From Topomyia yanbarensis (taxonomy: Eukaryota; Arthropoda; Insecta; Diptera; Culicidae), in NCBI RefSeq assembly GCF_030247195.1, contig NC_080671.1, positions 298,254,917 to 298,318,916 of the forward strand: a stretch of DNA of 64,000 nt. Direction: 5' to 3'. Of this stretch, positions 60,105 to 64,000 are shown in pieces; positions within the stretch are counted from its first letter, which is position 1; each line of letters begins with the position of its first letter. A program made the position numbers and the translations under genes. The notes below the pieces were generated by a model. The model ran no database searches. It saw only the letters and a program-made list of their open reading frames with translations, and had not been told where the DNA came from.

Positions 60105-60545
60105 CCATTTACGGGGATAAAACACCTTTCATTTGAGACCAAGATTGGTTGAATCGGTTAAGCCATCTCCGAGAAATCGATATGGCTGTTATTCTGAATT
60201 TGGATACTTCCGCCAGGGCTTTCGAAACCGACGATGAAGGTCAATGTAGCCAAAGAGACTTTGAATGGCTGTTAGTGACCTAGTACTACAAATCCAGGCA
60301 TATGTGGTCCCATTTTGGAAAAAAATTCACTTTTATACATTCATACCTTTAGTACATTCATCGACATTTTCTTATGATCGTACTCATCACCCTGTAATTC
60401 CGGAACCGGAAGTCGCATCGGAATGAAATTTAATAGCAACCGATTGGAACCTTTCATTTGAGATTAAGTTTGTGAAAATCGATTCAGCTATCTCTGAGAA
60501 AAGTGAGTAAGACTTTTGGTCACATACATTCTATTGAGAAAAATA
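60105..60545. repeat. Mosquito interspersed repeat, right part
   Basis: It continues the unit from 58542. 'gaatttggatacttccgcc' (60196), 'gagactttgaatggctgtt' (60257) and 'attccggaaccggaagtcg' (60396) match 21575-21800. Confidence 0.75.
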
Positions 60546-61976
60546 TACAATATGATTTCAAAAAAACGCCATTTTGAAGCCGCCATTTTGATTTTTCAAA
60601 AAAATAAATCTTTTTCTAAATTTTCGATAAATAACGAATAAAAGATAAAAAGCAGAAGTTCGTATGGGTTTTCAATTTTCCACAAAAAATTCTCAAATAT
60701 TGCCTTGCTTTTCGACGAATCCAGGAGAAGATCCCCTTAATAAACAAAATTCTATGACGAAGCCTGCATATTCGGGAAAAACGGGAGCTCGCGCAATTGT
60801 ATGATAAAACTAGTTTATAAAAAAAATTTATCACAGCATGGGGATTTACCGATTTTACCCAACTAAACCAACTTTTTTATCTTAATTAAATTCCTACTAT
60901 CTGAACTGTTGCTTAAATTTCAAAAGTGTCAAAGAGAAAATTATTCATCGGCTAAGCAAATTGTGCAAGAGCAAGCGAATACCGTGGTTGAAGTAAAAGC
61001 AGTGAATTCATGAATGCGGATTTTCATTTGAACGGCCAGAAAATCAACAATTAATTATTTGAATATAATTAAATGGTACACGCACTCTTAAGACTGATTT
61101 CTTCACCCATGTTTAAATTTAAAACCAGGTTAACCAGTGCGTCAAACCCGGGTTAAAAGTTAAGCCAGAGTGAAGAAATTACTCCTATGTGTACTAACAA
61201 TGAAATTCACGTAGTTTATTCTATGCGCAAATGCAGAGACAAAAATTCGTTCTCTTACACTTTAATTTATTAAAGTTTCTGTAAAACTCCGACATATCGA
61301 CCTTTTCAACATCTGAAAAACACATCATGATGTGTACCCCGCTTTTTCGCAAAAGTTCAAAATCATAAACAGTATGAATAATAATTGTACTCTGCTCTCA
61401 GCATCGGAATCCCGCCCCGATGAATCTGTAACGCCCCCTCCAGATGAATGCGGCAAAAACGACTCCAGCTGTGCGACTAATGTAAGCCAGCACCATCTCT
61501 GTGGCATATTTTGCCAGTTCGAAGTGTAGCGGAATGAGTTGTTCCATGATTTCCAAACCTATATAATGCTGTAAGATTTTTACACAGGATACAGTTGGCG
61601 GAAGGGCATTGGAGATGTGAATAATATTAATAGATCCCGGTCTGACCGACGTTGTTCCGAGCGAAAGGAACTTTTGCCTTCATGATGTAGAAATCGTACA
61701 TCACAGAATCATTTCACACAGTACATGGCGCTTAAATTAAAGCGTTTATGCTCTCTGATCAAGAAATAAAGAACTGGCATATGATGATATAGAAAAACCT
61801 CTTTAATCCACCAAGAGTTGATACTGCCTTTCTCATTAATGCAAACTTTGATTCCATGGCTTTAGCTCTTTGTTTATAGAATTAAAAAGAAATCGCATTT
61901 TTATTAGCCTAAAATGTGCTTCAGGGTCTTAAAAGTGATGTGTTAAATTTTCAATTCTGCTGCAACACCTCCAATG
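60546..61976. other. AT-rich sequence, nothing firm
   Basis: A faint mosquito repeat trace ('ctttaatccaccaagag', 61801) is present. Open frames at 61325-61529 on both strands lack splice or domain support. Confidence 0.4.
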
Positions 61977-63271
61977 TAGGGGAATTGTGGGAAAAACCGA
62001 CACTGTGGGAAAAAACCGACACCCTACTACTTTCCCTAGGAATTAAATTTTTATTCATTTCATAATGACACATTATTATTAGGACGATTATGTAGAGCAT
62101 TTGAAGACAAATTGGATTTACGTTGGTACGCCGAATGTCATAAAAATAAACAAAACATACGACAGCAGCTTTCATACTCGTCTGGATGTAAAATTTTGTT
62201 GGTATATTTTAAGATTTAACCGAACAAAAGCATTTCAAATCACCACATTTTTCAGTATCTATTATTATCAGCCTTTCCTATGATCAAATGGATGAATTGA
62301 AGACGAGTTTGAGAAATTCAATATTTTTAATTGCTTTTTAAAAAAAATGTGTGCTGTTGGGGTAAAACCGACACCCTTTGGTAAGGGTAGAACCGACACA
62401 CTGTTAAGATGGTTGTGTTTACTTGCGATTCATTAGAAAAGGCTGGAGATCTTTGCGACACTTCAATTACACTATTAGCACACTATAGTAATAGCTGAAA
62501 TACACAGAAATACTTTTATTGTGTTTATTTCTTGTAAGTCTCTTTGAAAATCAAAAATTGGAATATTTGCTTATCAGATTCTATTGAAGCTTTTGCTATT
62601 TCTGTAAAAAGCTCATAAAACCAAATTTCTAGTGTTCTCTTGGTTTGCCATAGATGAACTTTATCACAGTGAGACAATGATCACTGGTATACCCCGGTAG
62701 ATTGTTGATGATAAGAGTCCTGAAAAATAAGTGAATGAATCCTATTAACAGAATGTAGAACCCTTGCAAATTTTCTTTTACAAAATAAAATGACACAAAA
62801 GGTTGCAATGATGTGCGTAAGGATTATTTGGAAATACCCATATCAAGAAATAATCATATAGCATAAAATACTCTTGTTTATAACACTACGCTTTCGAACT
62901 CTCTATCCCTCACTAAATGATAAAGCTACAAAAAGCACATGTTTGCATAACACATATTCACACTTTATTACTCACGTATATATCACATTTTTAATAAAAA
63001 AGAGAAGAGAAAATAAATTAAAGGGGGTGTCGATCTTACCCCTATGGGGTGTCGGTTTTACCCGCAGTGCCTACAAAAGGTCACTATGTTTTCCAAGTTT
63101 TTCAACCAATAATTTTTAATGAAATTAATTTTTTGAAGCGCTGACAAAATTAAGCCTTGTTAAGAATTTTCTGAAGAAGAATTCTGCGTAGAAATTATAA
63201 TTTTATTGGTTTTGTGGCAACCCAGAAAAAGTGTTAAGCTTAAGGTGTCGGTTTTATCCATAATTCCCCTA
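61977..63271. mobile_element. 1.3-kb TIR element with 'aaaaccgacac' iterations
   Basis: TAGGGGAATTGTGGG at 61977 and the inverse of the right end TAGGGGAATTATGGA (ending 63271) match over 27 bases with three differences. The word GGGTAAAACCGACAC or a close variant recurs at about 61988, 62010, 62359, 62387, 63025 (inverse), 63045 (inverse) and 63244 (inverse). Copies near the left end run forward and those near the right end run inverse. No coding region. Confidence 0.75.
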
Positions 63272-63429
63272 TGCACTGAGTCTATTGAAAACCACAATTT
63301 TTGCGCTAGCCGGAAATGTAACTCGACCAAAGATTTTTTATCATATTGATTTTTATAGTGAATTCAAAATTGCTTCCTCCTTCGTCGTACATAGGATTGT
63401 ATTTTCTAATGCACAACTTTTTAAAATAA

Positions 63430-63560
63430 GCAATTTTGTGCCGTTTTGCTTTTCTCATATAGAAAGGTTATGCAATCACTCTGAATTTCGGCTTTTTAAC
63501 TCAGGCCCGGTTCGTCGAGATCGGAACATGTGTATGTGTGTTTATATGTGTGTATATATG
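63430..63560. repeat. Mosquito interspersed repeat fragment
   Basis: 'ctcatatagaaaggttatg', 'tgcaatcactctga', 'gttcgtcgagatcgga' and a TGTGTATGT tract match the other copies. Confidence 0.65.
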
Positions 63561-64000
63561 TATTTTTATTTATTTATATCTTCGTCTTTGGCCAATTTTG
63601 CTATACAGACTATTACTTAAATTAATTTAACATATACAGTAACAATAAATAACAAAACGAATAGTCGAACAACATTCAAAGGTAACAATACAATATTCAA
63701 ACAAAAATTTTATTCTGAATTCCACGAAGATCCGTCCGTATGATTCAACTATATAGTTTAATCATCAGACCCTATGGTTAAATAATATTTTGGTTACTTT
63801 CATGTAGCTTTCAAATAGTTTACAATATCGTCTTGATGTCAAAGGAAAAGTTGTAGGAAAGTTTATGGGCCTTTTGAAAAACCTATTATTGTTGATGGAG
63901 AAACGCGAATAACTTATGAAAAGGTCGTAATAAAACAAAATAATTGTGTTGTTAAAACAAAAGTTAAAATATCTCGAGAAATACTACATTTCAGAAAATT
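63561..64000. other. AT-rich sequence to the window end
   Basis: Nothing recognised. Confidence 0.4.

Overview
This is a eukaryotic window, almost certainly from a culicine (Aedes-type) mosquito. The reasons are spliced exons with GT/AG sites, strong AT richness, a tRNA-type SINE resembling the Aedes Feilai family, RNase H-bearing LINEs of the I group, long (TA)n and (CA)n microsatellites, and repeated copies of the interspersed repeat with the 'cggagggccgag' and 'gagaaaggcaaaa' signatures that I associate with culicine genomes. The species call is inference.

Only one host gene is visible, on the + strand. It is a fragment of a secreted or matrix proteoglycan that looks like perlecan (trol in Drosophila). 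Exons at 9619-10261, 10326-10488, 10680-10834, a possible 30-nt microexon at 34842-34871, 35042-35407 and 35738-35869 join in consistent reading phase. They encode an acidic/basic N-terminal region with an SGSG glycosaminoglycan-attachment motif, a SEA domain and two LDL-receptor class A repeats. Both ends of the gene lie outside what I can identify. One intron is about 24 kb (10835-34841) and is packed with transposable elements.

Layout. 1-869: 3' end of a broken LINE. 2321-8032: full-length I-group LINE on the minus strand with intact ORF1 and ORF2. 9619-10834: three gene exons. 10835-34841: giant intron with TIR elements (11268-11996, 12310-14311, 16087-16238, 16571-17874, 28226-29160, 30028-31155, 31539-32301, 32854-33798), arrays of mosquito interspersed repeat, and one half of an old split element. 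34842-35869: three more exons. 36302-37361: fold-back element carrying a 259-bp (TA)n tract. 37771-39440: 5'-truncated R1-type LINE. 40600-42557: a 110-bp palindrome and a perfect 126-bp inverted repeat. 43470-45370: 435-bp tandem repeat. 46843-47795: nested TIR elements. 48057-52351: 5'-truncated, mutated relative of the first LINE, with a 14-bp target-site duplication. 52864-55818: old DNA element with three later insertions. 56286-57046: TIR element. 57400-60545: mosquito repeat split by a 1.56-kb hAT-type element. 61977-63271: TIR element.

The strongest result is the stratigraphy of insertions. Several elements sit inside older repeats that also occur elsewhere in the window without the insertion. 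The window therefore carries its own empty sites, which fix element ends and target duplications for a TA-duplicating MITE, a SINE, a hAT-type element and a 6.4-kb insertion block. A second theme is that many unrelated short elements each carry their own iterated 9-18 bp word near the ends. I found no complete undescribed gene system, and no RNA gene other than the SINE's tRNA-like head.
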